Shown: positions 14,301 to 22,135 of the stretch, in pieces
Layout: each line of letters opens with the position of its first letter
How positions within the stretch are numbered: position 1 is the first letter of the stretch
Source of the DNA: Haliotis asinina
Lineage: Eukaryota; Mollusca; Gastropoda; Lepetellida; Haliotidae
DNA length: 64,000 nucleotides
Direction of reading: 5' to 3'
NCBI RefSeq assembly: GCF_037392515.1
Contig: NC_090285.1
Location: forward strand, 7,198,501 to 7,262,500
Notes under the pieces: model-generated
Seen by the model: the letters and a program-made list of their open reading frames with translations, nothing else
Told to the model about the DNA's origin: nothing
Database searches by the model: none
Position numbers and translations under genes: made by a program

Positions 14301-17300
14301 GTAGTAGTCGTAGTAGAGGTAGTAGCAGTAGAAGAAGAAGATTCAGTGGTCATAGCAACTGGCCTAAACAACTGCCCTTTGGAGAATGAACAAAATTTGT
14401 GATGAATATAACTTCATAGAAAATGTAACATAACTGCATGTGGTTATCTCCCCTACTTCCAGGCGTACGACCTTGATGAGGGCAGTAATGGAGTAGTGAC
14501 CTACAGCATCCAGGGTACAGAGTAGGTGTCACTTACTAATACTAACTATATGCTAATAATATTAATATATTTTTCATAAAATACATTATCACGACGCAGG
14601 TAGCGTGTATCTGGATATCTGCAGTATCTCCTTGTGGGATGTAATGTTATGTTTTTGTTTGACTGGCAGATCTTCCAGGCGGTTTGACATCGAGGGCAAC
14701 ACAGGGAAAATAACGTTCAAAATTGTGCCAGAATCGCCAACCGAGGTGCTGGTTGTCGCCACGGACGGTGGAAATTTCCCGCTGAAGACGACAACAGCTG
14801 TCAAGGTGATTACACAGCCTAAAAACTATGTTTAATAGATGACGACGGTGTTCTTAGCCAGTGACAATGCTATGTCTATAGTTGCCATTGTTTGCCTTGT
14901 AGGTTGTTATTCAGGGGGCTCAGAATGCATACACCTTGTTCCACGCACCTGCTGGGAAGGAGGACATTGAGAAAGAAAAAGACTGGCTGGCGGGGTGAGT
15001 ATGAAGTAGCAAGGGAGAAGAATGAGGATATGTAGATGGAAAGATAAATGAGTAAACGTCGAGGACATCACAGGGCTGGTTGTACCTTGTATCATGACAA
15101 ACAAATATAATCGTTTCATATCTTACTGCAAAGCACGTTATTTGTTGCTCATATTGTGAAACGTAACCTTTGTCATATATATCGCATGTACACATATCAC
15201 TTTTGTTTAGCAACCATTATTTCAGTATTTCGTCGTCTGAGACGTCCTTATGCAACTGAACCTTACGTCAGTGAACAAGGCCGTCACACATTTTACCGTG
15301 TTTTACTGCACACATGTACATGAAGAAAAAGGATGATCAAGACATTTTTACCCTCGAGCAAGTTTTACGATATGACTCCCTCTCGCTTGGGCAATGCACA
15401 ATTTCGCCCTCGCATCGTGCAAGTCGTGTGATACACTTGTTCGTGTAAAATAATATACATATATATTCCAACTGGTTGCTGTAAAATATTCAGTATCATA
15501 TTCCGATGTGAAATACAGCAGACACTGTCGAACTTCGATGTGTCGAATTTACTGTTGTCTCGAAGCGAAAAATTAGTCCCCGTAAAATATCTATCACACA
15601 ATTCATTGTCACTCCATACTTACCCATCCGGTTGTTTGGAACATCGGATAACTCGAAGACGTTACGTACACCCCTGAACAACGATACAGCAGTGTTTGTT
15701 TCTACAATCGAAATAGGAGCAATGGGTGATCTAACCTCAAAGATTGATACAACATCTGGAAATAACATGAATCTCAACATGTTTCGCATTCAAAGCTAAT
15801 GATTTAGCAAAGGAGGGCAGTGTAATCTAAAGCTATATTCAAGTAATGGTAGATATGTTATTTATTTTCAAGGCAAATATCTGCAATCCTGAACATAAGC
15901 GTCGGCATTGGTGACGTCCAGAGCGTGGATGTAGATAACGGGGCAAGGTAAGTTAGCTACCTTCTGATCGTCGCCATAGGGGTACTTTCGCTCATTGGAA
16001 TCTTTACCATACTATGGACACTGGTCATAGTTAAAACGTAACCATACTCAGTAACAAAAGAAAGCAAATAACGTAAAATGTGATACAGATGTGAACAGAG
16101 ACTCGGTGATTTGATGTGAACAGAGACTGCGTTTAAAAACATGCAAAACAGTGAATATGAATATAACCGGATGTAAATATTTCGTGACAATGCCAATTAG
16201 GCGATGTTAGAATGGTAACGTCACTTGAGAGACCTGGGAAGTGAATTTCAGCATTGAGTGTGTCTTGCATCAGCAGCCACTTCGGTATCATCAGAACACA
16301 TAACTGACTTGGGTGCCGTTGTACAAAACAACCTTAGTGCTAAGACTACCTTAAGTCTATGCTAAGGTATGGGGGTTACGCTCACCTTAGCGCTAAGACT
16401 ACCTAAAGTCTATGTTAAGGTGTGGGAGTTACGGTCACCTTAGCGCTAAGACTACCTTAAGTCTATGTTAAGGTGTGGGAGTTACGCTCACCTGAGCGCT
16501 AAGACTACCTAAAGTCCATGTTAAGGTATGGGAGTCACGGTCACCTTAGCGCTAAGACTACCTTAAGTCTGTGTTAAGGTGTGGGAGTTACGGTCACATT
16601 AGCGCTAAGACTACCTTAAGTCTATGTTAAGGTATGGGAGTTACGGTCACCTTAGTGCTAAGACTACCTTAAGTCTATGTTAAGATGTGGGAGTTACGGT
16701 CACCTTAGCGCTAAGATTACCTTAAGTATATGCTAAGGTGTGGGAGTTACGGTCACCTTAGCGCTAGGACTACCTTAAGTCTATGCTAAGGTGTGGGAGT
16801 TACGGTCACCTTAGCGCTAAGACTACCTTAAGTCTATGTTAAGGTATGGGAGTTACGGTCACCTTAGCGCTAAGACTACCTTAAGTCTATGCTAAGGTGT
16901 GGGAGTTACGCTCATCTTAGCGCTAAGAGTACCTTAAGTCTGTGCTAAGGTGTGGGAGTTACGCTCACCTTAGCGCTAAGACTACCTTAAGTCTATGCTA
17001 AGGTGTGGGAGTTACGGTCACCTTAGCGCTAAGACTACCTTAAATATATGCTAAGGTATGGGAGTTACGCTCTAAATATCTTTGTACTACAGCCTGACCA
17101 TCGAACATACACCGCTTGGCCTTGATTTATGTCCTACTTAATGCTATTTCAAACATTTATCATAGTTGCGTTTTTTTCGGAATTCAGTATATTATTGACT
17201 GTGACATAGCACAACATGGTTATCACGTGTAGTGCCTGGTAATACAAGAGTTGGTTGTTTGACATCCCAATATTCTAACTACATGGCTGCGGTCAGTAAA

Positions 17301-20300
17301 CAATCGAACCTGGACCAAACAATCCCGTAATCAGCAGCATGAGCATCGATCTACGCAAATGGGATGATAACGATATGTGTCAGACAAGCCAGCCAGTCAG
17401 ACCATCCGATCCCGTTAGTCGCCTCTTACTAGCGTGTGTGGCTGGAGACCAGTTCTACTCCGGATATTCACGGGTTGGCAATGCAGGAGTAGCAATGTTC
17501 TGCAAGAGAACCTGACGCAACCAGTAACGAGTAACCAGTAACCTGCTACTAGTATCAATATCAGTCGCAACTATATAATGTGTTTTACTTCCCGCGTTGT
17601 TGCAGCTCCTACTTCCGACTGACTGCTAACGAGGCGACAGTCCACCGAGATGACCTCAGAGCGTGAGTATATCTGCCATACAGACCATATAACTGGGCTA
17701 GATAAACCGGATTAAATCTTCACACCTTGTTTACATAAATGTGTTTACCCGAACCCTGACATGTACATAGACGAAATTCCAGACCCTTTTAGAGGAGGTA
17801 CATGTGTCTGAATCTAGATCAGTAGAAATAATAGTCAATCTTTTCAATGAAAACTATGTAATATTAAATACGGTAAATGAATGCAGCATCTTCAACATAG
17901 CCCTATACTGTTTAAGGTGGTACTATTCAGTTTGAAAATATCCAGCACATATTTCAACTTTATATTGAGACGTAATGTGCATGTTATTACTGTGATCATC
18001 AATAAAACTGATGTTAAAACGTAATGTGTTATTAATTCAATATTTCAGCAATATTAATATCAGTTCGTGGATACCAGAATGTACTTCTCACACTGTATCC
18101 AGGTTGGGAATCGAACCCGCATCTTAGGTGTGACGAGCGAACGCTTTAACTAGGCTACGCCACCGCCCCTTGTTTCTGTGAAGAACATCCATTGGTCAGT
18201 TAAGGCAGGGTCACTGGATCATGTTCCGTTTTTGCATATTGCCTTAATCGGTACATCCTGGGGAAGGTGGTCCAGCTGGAGAGGTGTCCCTGGACACTAA
18301 CGTTATTCAATTCATACGTTCCTCATTGAGTTGAGCTTTGTTAAGACCATGCGTTTTCGAATTTTAATTGGTGTTATGACAACCGTGCGCTTGTTTTCCA
18401 GGAAAGTGAACAGCAACTACGACAGCCTATTGGCTCTGTTCTCCCGCTACCAGAACAACTCTGAAGAGGTCTTCACGACACCCTTCATCGGTCTCCTCGC
18501 CGCCGCTATTGCCGTCGCCGTTATCTCCGTCATCGTTATCGTCGCCATTGTTCATATCAACCGAAAACGTCAAAGGTAAGTATGCGACTAGGGAATGAAC
18601 CACTGACAAGAAGGCTGTTAAAAATTACAGCGAAAAATACAAAACGAAAACAAACAATCATTTCCATCTACGACGTTTATCTGTTACAGATGTTTCCGTA
18701 GTCCACGTGTATATTTTAACGGTATCTCATAAACGTAATAACATTAGTATTAAATATATAGAGAGAGCGTCAGCGCAAATACTTGATTAACCTCAGTGAT
18801 AAATTCACTGTAATAGACCTATACAGACCGTTCTTAATGAGGACTCACGAATATTCATGTCTGGACCCAAACGAGGCTAAACTTGGCAAGGACACATTCG
18901 CATAATGGCGACAAATCTCAATCAGTACTTCCTGGTTTCGAAGTGCCTTTGAACGCCACATTACGAAACTGTCCAGCAGTCTATGAAAATCGCGGAGAAA
19001 TGGGAAAGGGCTACCAGTACTTTTCTGAAACATATCCGAGGATTGAAGAGCGAGTAATTACTGTTCTTCACGACACATCTCAATGAGTCATATGACATAG
19101 ATATCTACTGTAGGTTCATGTTTACGATGTTGCGCAGCTGTTATGAAGGGTAGCTGCTCTTAAGTCACGATAGTGGAAATACTACTAGAGGAACACATTC
19201 TCGTTTACTTTATGAATATAGGAACAAAGCAAACGTATTTCGGGACCTGGATTCAAATAATCCATTTCCGCCTGGGAGTGGTGTTGTTATTTCTTGAAGG
19301 TGAGATGGTGAGGTGGTGAGGTGGTGGTGGTGGTGGTGTGTGTATGTACAGTTTGTATATTTCAAATAAGATCTAGACAATGTCATATGCCATAATAGTT
19401 ACGCACTTACTATGAAGGCATTTCGACGATCTCTCCGTATTTTCGCTAACCACTGCTTTCATATGATCGTATCCTTGGGAGTATGGTGAAAAGATAACTT
19501 AGAATCTTAAATTCATGATTCCCCACACAAAGGCCCACAGCAGTAATCTTTCCTTTTCGAGATCGCCATTTTCAAGGTTGTCTAAGACTGGCTTTCGATT
19601 TAAACCACGAGGCCATGCATACTGGCTAAGAATGGTCTACAGGGCCTGTAAGTTGTGCGAGGCATTCCTTCCGGTATTAAACTGGTTGCCGGCACTCTTT
19701 CTGCGTGGCAACTTGCGATATGTGAGACGAGATCCAGCTTACTTCCGGTCAAAGATTTCCGGTGACAAGCTTTCGATACCACTTGCCTCTTTCCATAAGA
19801 CCTGTTGGTTACGAATGGGTGACAAGCACGTATTCAAGAACCATTTCTAGTTCGAAATTGCGCGACCGTCATATATAACTTTACTGGACCGGATCAAGTG
19901 CACAACTGCCTGGCTGACACAGCGGTTGACTGTCGTAATAGCTGGCTATTTTGAGGATGATTAAATGGGAAGTATATTTGTTATTCCTGCAAGGATTATC
20001 GGTGCCTTACTGCTAAATGACAACCATTCGAGAAAGGTGTGAAACATTGTTTGTCACGGGAAGTGCTTTGGTCTGGCAAAGTGCCATGACATATTTACAG
20101 GTCCTATTCAAATTGCCTTTGCCAATAATGTCTAACAGGGCCTGGTTTGCCGACAATCACTGCTTTGAGTGGACAAAACAGGCGTATTTCATGCAGTGTT
20201 AGTACAGATTCAGAGCGACGGGGACCACACACAACACCGTTTGTAAAATTGTGAGGCATTGCACTCTATAATCATGAAGAATGGAATGACTGGATCTTCT

Positions 20301-21818
20301 GCTTAACAAAATGGATTAAAACATCAGGCAACCACAACTTTGTTGGAAAAAGAACGATTTCATGCTAATTCAATAAAGAGCTGACAGTCTAACAGAGAAG
20401 GGAATATTGAAACGATTTAAAAGCGACACATATATTTGGTATAATATAATAGACCTTGTCTACCAGGCAGTCGGTGATCACTCATGTACTGTGATATTGC
20501 CGTTTGAAGTGAACGATGTGTCATATTGGAGCCACATATTGCGGCAAGGCAAAATGTATTACTGTTCTCGAGCACCGCAGTCCTATGAGCTCAGTAATGT
20601 TTACATAACTTTAGAAGAGATAAATGAAATAATCGTGGTTTGGAATCCAATTCGCATTCATTGTGATTTTAGGTGTGCGTAGGTAAAAGGATGTGTAATG
20701 GAAGCAGCATGTGTACATCAGTGGAATGGTACAGTTGTACAACATACAATGTGGAATTGTTTTCAGTTGCATATAACGCCCATGCCGTTTATTACCTACG
20801 TGTATGTTCCAGAACCCATGAGCGTCTAGTGAGGAACCTGTCCAAACATGGCACCATCTATGAAACCCAAAACGTGGAAGAAGAAACCGTCGGGGATGGG
20901 CAGTCTGTCCACAGTCAGACTGGGTCCACTCAGGAGCTGCTGGAAGCGCCACAAAAATCCAACGGCGATGCTGTCGCAGTCGTCAACGAAGCCTTTGTCG
21001 AAGATGATAACAACAATGATAACAGGGCCGGAGACGAGAATCAGGATACGGTGACCCAGTACACTCACGTTGATGAGGAAGCAGAGAGGCCTGAGGTAAC
21101 GGAGGGAGTGATAGTTGACTTCAGCACAGAGGAAGTCCCAGAAGCGGAACATGTGGAGACACAGAGTCATCCAAACCCTGACTATGGGGATGGCGAAGAG
21201 GAGATACTAAATCCAGACTATGCAGTAGTGGTGAAAGAGGTAGAACCAGAAACTCAAACTGCCGTTATGGCGATTGAAGATGAAGAACCGGATGATGATG
21301 TTGACCGACTCATGGATGATGAGAAGGACGAGGTTGTACCATCCCATGAGGCTGATCAGATTCTTGAACCTCATATGGAACCTTCTATTCCACCACCACC
21401 ATTGGGCATACATGATGAAGATCCTCCGGACGAAGAGGATGAAGCTCCTGCGGACGTGTACAAGAATGAGGCTGTGGAAGATGATGCAGATAGCAGTGAC
21501 GGATTTCCCCCTCCTCCACCGACTCCTCCTCGGGTTAGAAAATCTGATCCTGAAGATGAGGAACCTTACGAGGCACAAGATGAACCAGAGCCAGACTACG
21601 CGAAGAAAGTGAGATTCAGTGAAGTCCGAGTTCAGGTCATCCCCGACCCTAAGGACGAGGATGGCGTGGACTCTGACGTGGTTGGTGCAGGGACAGAGGG
21701 GGCAGAGACGGACGAGGAAGACCATACAACGAAAAGTGACCGCCCATTTGAGGAGATACAGAACCCAGCTGAAGACATCGATGAAGATGATGGCACATTT
21801 ATAATGATTTCCTTGTGA
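1569..21818 (+). CDS. Non-classical cadherin, CDH23/PCDH15-like C-terminal part (21 exons, 5' incomplete)
   Basis: A single-pass calcium-dependent adhesion protein of the plasma membrane. The 21 exons sum to 3,285 nt, 1,094 residues plus stop, and every junction keeps phase. In visible numbering: end of one cadherin repeat (1-15), six repeats (about 16-119, 120-229, 230-341, 342-435, 436-537, 538-632), a membrane-adjacent region (633-728), a hydrophobic helix (731-752), RKRQR stop-transfer, and a 335-residue tail. Repeat hallmarks seen are DINDNRP, DINDHSP, DVNDNAP, LDRE and NGxVxYSI. The membrane-adjacent region sits where CDH23 and PCDH15 carry their MAD fold, and there is no catenin-binding tail as in classical cadherins; orthology is otherwise undetermined. 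The tail is strongly acidic with PPPPP and IPPPPLG stretches, NPDY at 881-884 and 893-896, and ends MISL, a possible class II PDZ ligand. Introns 1, 6, 8, 9, 11, 13, 17 and 19 hold nothing recognised beyond microsatellites and one SINE. The N-terminal part is outside the window. Confidence 0.9.
2234..2329 (+). CDS. Cadherin exon b
   Basis: Phase 0 to 0, 32 codons, acceptor tttcaacag, donor gtaagt. Includes NGTEVIDFSSSGEAVD, the B-strand region of repeat 1. Confidence 0.75.
2546..2665 (+). CDS. Cadherin exon c
   Basis: Phase 0 to 0, 40 codons, acceptor acttccag, donor gtaagt. Middle of repeat 1, with the FDYESGQHNFSVPINAS stretch where LDRE...YxL normally lies. Confidence 0.75.
2802..2900 (+). 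CDS. Cadherin exon d
   Basis: Phase 0 to 0, 33 codons. End of repeat 1 and calcium linker DVDDEDPTF, then the start of repeat 2 with EVEEE in the XEX position. The donor is a weak gtgttt. Confidence 0.75.
3196..3289 (+). CDS. Cadherin exon e
   Basis: Phase 0 in, phase 1 out, donor gtaagt. Repeat 2, HAFDQDLGINTPLAYKI, the conserved DxD...N calcium-binding and YxI segment. Confidence 0.8.
3919..4105 (+). mobile_element. tRNA-derived SINE head
   Basis: Carries pol III boxes: A-box-like aacccactggttaaagcg and B-box ggttcgatacc at 3973-3983, the same tRNA-like head as the other SINEs here but on + and without the GTGA tail. The downstream body differs, so it may be a second subfamily. Confidence 0.6.
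4437..4666 (+). repeat. Interspersed repeat, 'tctggaccagac' family
   Basis: Near full-length copy: Taccccactcagcaatattc-like start, then aataatcgagtctggacc, tcactcgatctcgttagtcg and a ccttcacgggt end. The same order recurs at least ten times in the window on both strands. Confidence 0.7.
4896..5008 (+). CDS. Cadherin exon f
   Basis: Phase 1 in, phase 0 out, acceptor gtttaag, donor gtaagt. Repeat 2 with GLLSLNQTLDRE and YKVILE, a textbook cadherin core. Confidence 0.85.
5392..5565 (+). CDS. Cadherin exon g
   Basis: Phase 0 to 0, 58 codons, acceptor gtttcag. End of repeat 2 with DINDNRPLF and start of repeat 3 with IQEHSVEGS and VDIDE. Confidence 0.88.
5651..5757. mobile_element. MITE with about 32-bp terminal inverted repeats
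   Basis: Arms gggcccacttgcacaaag at the left and ctttgtgcaagtcagccc at the right are inverted copies, each running inward to a palindromic tagcgcta core. It splits a ~45-bp tandem repeat whose halves continue on both sides (5566-5650 and 5758-5835). A tandemly expanded relative fills 16319-17085. Confidence 0.75.
6625..7075. repeat. Degenerate tandem repeat, ~45-bp period
   Basis: About ten imperfect copies containing gtggtttgatggaccatta and gcatctatggacagtgatgt. Spacing wanders from 43 to 58 bases through small indels. Related single units lie at 5566-5650 and 5758-5835. Confidence 0.7.
7346..7468 (-). mobile_element. tRNA-derived SINE fragment (antisense)
   Basis: Reads gggtgagtgagtttag, then cgccgcaataccagcaatac, ggacaccagaaatgggcttc and ggggatcgaatccagg on +, the reverse complement of a SINE with tRNA head and TCAC tail. 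The head is truncated. Confidence 0.65.
7550..7684 (+). CDS. Cadherin exon h
   Basis: Phase 0 to 0, 45 codons, acceptor atgctgcag, donor gtcagt. Repeat 3 core FKIDPQTGYIQV and ILDRETQETFTVTV. Confidence 0.88.
8102..8272 (+). CDS. Cadherin exon i
   Basis: Phase 0 to 0, 57 codons, acceptor acacgacag, donor gtaagc. Ends repeat 3 with DINDHSPVF; a Cys pair (CMGNC) sits in the loop before the last strand. The start of repeat 4, YSFSSSNAAGELIGT, has no Glu in the XEX position. Confidence 0.85.
8306..8346. repeat. CACACG/CACA microsatellite
   Basis: Repeated cacacgcacacgcacacgca in intron 9, just after the donor of cadherin exon i. Confidence 0.9.
9238..9407 (+). CDS. Cadherin exon j
   Basis: Phase 0 in, phase 2 out, acceptor ctttcgag, donor gtaacc. 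Repeat 4, TDEDIADNGRVTYSIS, then FSVNETTGSI and CDNGQSR. Confidence 0.85.
9408..11151 (+). other. Cadherin intron 10
   Basis: 1.7-kb intron. 9415-10212 has several overlapping open frames of 60-114 codons on both strands and a higher GC content than neighbouring introns, suggesting an old inserted element, but no family motif is visible. 10250-11150 shows nothing recognised. Confidence 0.5.
11152..11269 (+). CDS. Cadherin exon k
   Basis: Phase 2 in, phase 0 out, acceptor tatcgcag, donor gtacgt. Ends repeat 4 and starts repeat 5 (VTENVPIGTVVY). The linker reads FPDQNVTSTRR with no DxNDNxP. Confidence 0.82.
11354..11398. repeat. GAT trinucleotide microsatellite
   Basis: About 15 tandem gat units in intron 11, following gacgacgacgacaac. 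Confidence 0.95.
11649..11713 (+). CDS. Cadherin exon l
   Basis: Phase 0 in, phase 2 out, acceptor ctttacag, donor gtgagt. Short exon of repeat 5 (YRLQLTSHMDTFKVVG). Confidence 0.75.
11714..12848 (+). other. Cadherin intron 12
   Basis: 1.1-kb intron with an antisense interspersed repeat at 11985-12178. The remaining AT-rich sequence shows nothing recognised. Confidence 0.6.
11985..12178 (-). repeat. Interspersed repeat, 'tctggaccagac' family (antisense)
   Basis: Reverse-oriented copy: acccgtgaagatccgggcta, then ggttcagactcgattattta and a gtgcggcgtaaaac end. Confidence 0.7.
12849..12960 (+). CDS. Cadherin exon m
   Basis: Phase 2 in, phase 0 out, donor gtatgt. Repeat 5 with TAADIDRENTTSYTLVID. 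Acceptor gtatag is chosen because the nearby gattcag would bring an in-frame TAG in the required phase. Confidence 0.78.
13549..13680 (+). CDS. Cadherin exon n
   Basis: Phase 0 to 0, 44 codons, acceptor cctttcag, donor gtaagt. End of repeat 5 with DVNDNAPIF and start of repeat 6. Confidence 0.9.
13925..14275. mobile_element. Fold-back element in intron 14
   Basis: A perfect 17-bp inverted pair, aaatgtttctcgggcac at about 13946 and gtgcccgagaaacattt at about 14211, with looser complementarity extending outward through T-rich tracts and tagtattag repeats. No coding capacity. Most likely a MITE. Confidence 0.5.
14240..14345. repeat. AGT-rich degenerate simple repeat
   Basis: Runs of tagtagtag, tagtattag and gtagaggtagtag; similar units lie at 13875-13930 on the other side of the fold-back element. 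Confidence 0.75.
14463..14521 (+). CDS. Cadherin exon o
   Basis: Phase 0 in, phase 2 out, acceptor acttccag, donor gtaggt. AYDLDEGSNGVVTYSI of repeat 6. A donor seven bases earlier (gtacag) would break the frame of the next exon. Confidence 0.82.
14670..14805 (+). CDS. Cadherin exon p
   Basis: Phase 2 in, phase 0 out, acceptor actggcag. Repeat 6, FDIEGNTGKITF and VVATDGGNFPL. Confidence 0.85.
14903..14994 (+). CDS. Cadherin exon q, start of membrane-adjacent domain
   Basis: Phase 0 in, phase 2 out, acceptor ccttgtag, donor gtgagt. Finishes repeat 6 without a calcium linker and opens the membrane-adjacent region (FHAPAGKEDIEKEKDWLA). Confidence 0.8.
15873..15947 (+). CDS. Cadherin exon r
   Basis: Phase 2 to 2, acceptor ttttcaag, donor gtaagt. 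Membrane-adjacent domain, ISAILNISVGIGDVQSVDVD. Confidence 0.8.
16319..17085. repeat. 53-bp satellite array derived from a MITE
   Basis: About 14 tandem units with period 53, each with the palindrome cttagcgctaag, the near-palindrome accttaagtctatgttaagg and ggtgtgggagttacgg. The left border gttgtacaaaacaacc and the right border tctttgtactacagcc look like the two ends of one MITE. Unit divergence is a few percent. Confidence 0.9.
17245..17482 (+). repeat. Interspersed repeat, 'tctggaccagac' family
   Basis: Contains aacaatcgaacctggaccaa, atgagcatcgatctacgcaa, ccgatcccgttagtcgcctc and ggatattcacgggttgg in the family order. Confidence 0.7.
17606..17662 (+). CDS. Cadherin exon s
   Basis: Phase 2 to 2, acceptor gttgcag, donor gtgagt. 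Membrane-adjacent domain, SYFRLTANEATVHRDDLR. Confidence 0.78.
18040..18172 (-). mobile_element. tRNA-derived SINE fragment (antisense)
   Basis: Ends in gggaatcgaacccgcatctt and gacgagcgaacgctttaact, the complement of the B and A boxes; the tail is degraded. Confidence 0.65.
18402..18575 (+). CDS. Cadherin exon t, transmembrane segment
   Basis: Phase 2 to 2, acceptor gttttccag, donor gtaagt. Last extracellular residues, a 22-residue Ile/Val/Ala helix (731-752) and the basic stop-transfer NRKRQR. Confidence 0.9.
18576..20812 (+). other. Cadherin intron 20
   Basis: 2.2-kb intron before the last exon. A GGTGAGGTGGT-type simple repeat lies at about 19302-19340. An open frame at 19515-19850 has no recognisable motif and is probably chance. 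Nothing else recognised. Confidence 0.5.
20813..21818 (+). CDS. Cadherin last exon, cytoplasmic tail
   Basis: Phase 2 in, acceptor tatgttccag, stop TGA at 21816-21818. The open frame extends left to 20673, but that part is intron: the acceptor at 20811-20812 restores phase with the transmembrane exon. It encodes an intrinsically disordered acidic tail with poly-Pro stretches, two NPDY motifs and a terminal MISL. Confidence 0.9.
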
Positions 21819-22125
21819 AGACAACTGTGCTTAACAAGAGACGTTAACAGGAGTACTGTCGGAGGGATGACTTTTCTTCTGTCAACAATGAACTTCACAA
21901 TTTTACATCAAATAATCATTTCACTATGACAGTACTTTGTGAATATCTCCATTTATACTAAAGTTGTTGAGTTTCCACGTATACCATGCAGAGCATTGGA
22001 GAATCAGTATTGCATTGAAGTATAGTCATTATCACACGCAAATACACTTCTTTGAACTGATGTGTAATATCTGGTAGACTGCCTGATTAGCACAATCATC
22101 AAGGACATCCAGAAGGATATTCATC

Positions 22126-22135
22126 AATAAATAAA
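22126..22135 (+). promoter_or_regulatory. Polyadenylation signal, cadherin gene
   Basis: Overlapping AATAAATAAA about 310 bases after the cadherin stop, the first such motif in the 3' UTR. A second AATAAA lies near 24299 and could serve a longer isoform. Confidence 0.5.

Larger units (their letters stand above)
15948..17605 (+). other. Cadherin intron 18
   Basis: 1.66-kb intron dominated by the 53-bp satellite (16319-17085), followed by an interspersed repeat (17245-17482). Confidence 0.75.

Noticed and set aside
19515..19850. 111-codon frame in cadherin intron 20
   Set aside because: No motif and no splice sites matching the gene phase; likely chance.
20673..20812. Extension of the last cadherin exon to the left
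   Set aside because: The acceptor at 20811-20812 gives the phase required by the transmembrane exon; the upstream part is intron that happens to lack stops.
21207..21824. 205-codon open frame on - opposite the cadherin tail
   Set aside because: It is the complement of the acidic GAT/GAA-rich coding exon, which is poor in antisense stops; the predicted protein is a Phe/Arg/Ile-rich artefact with no motif.
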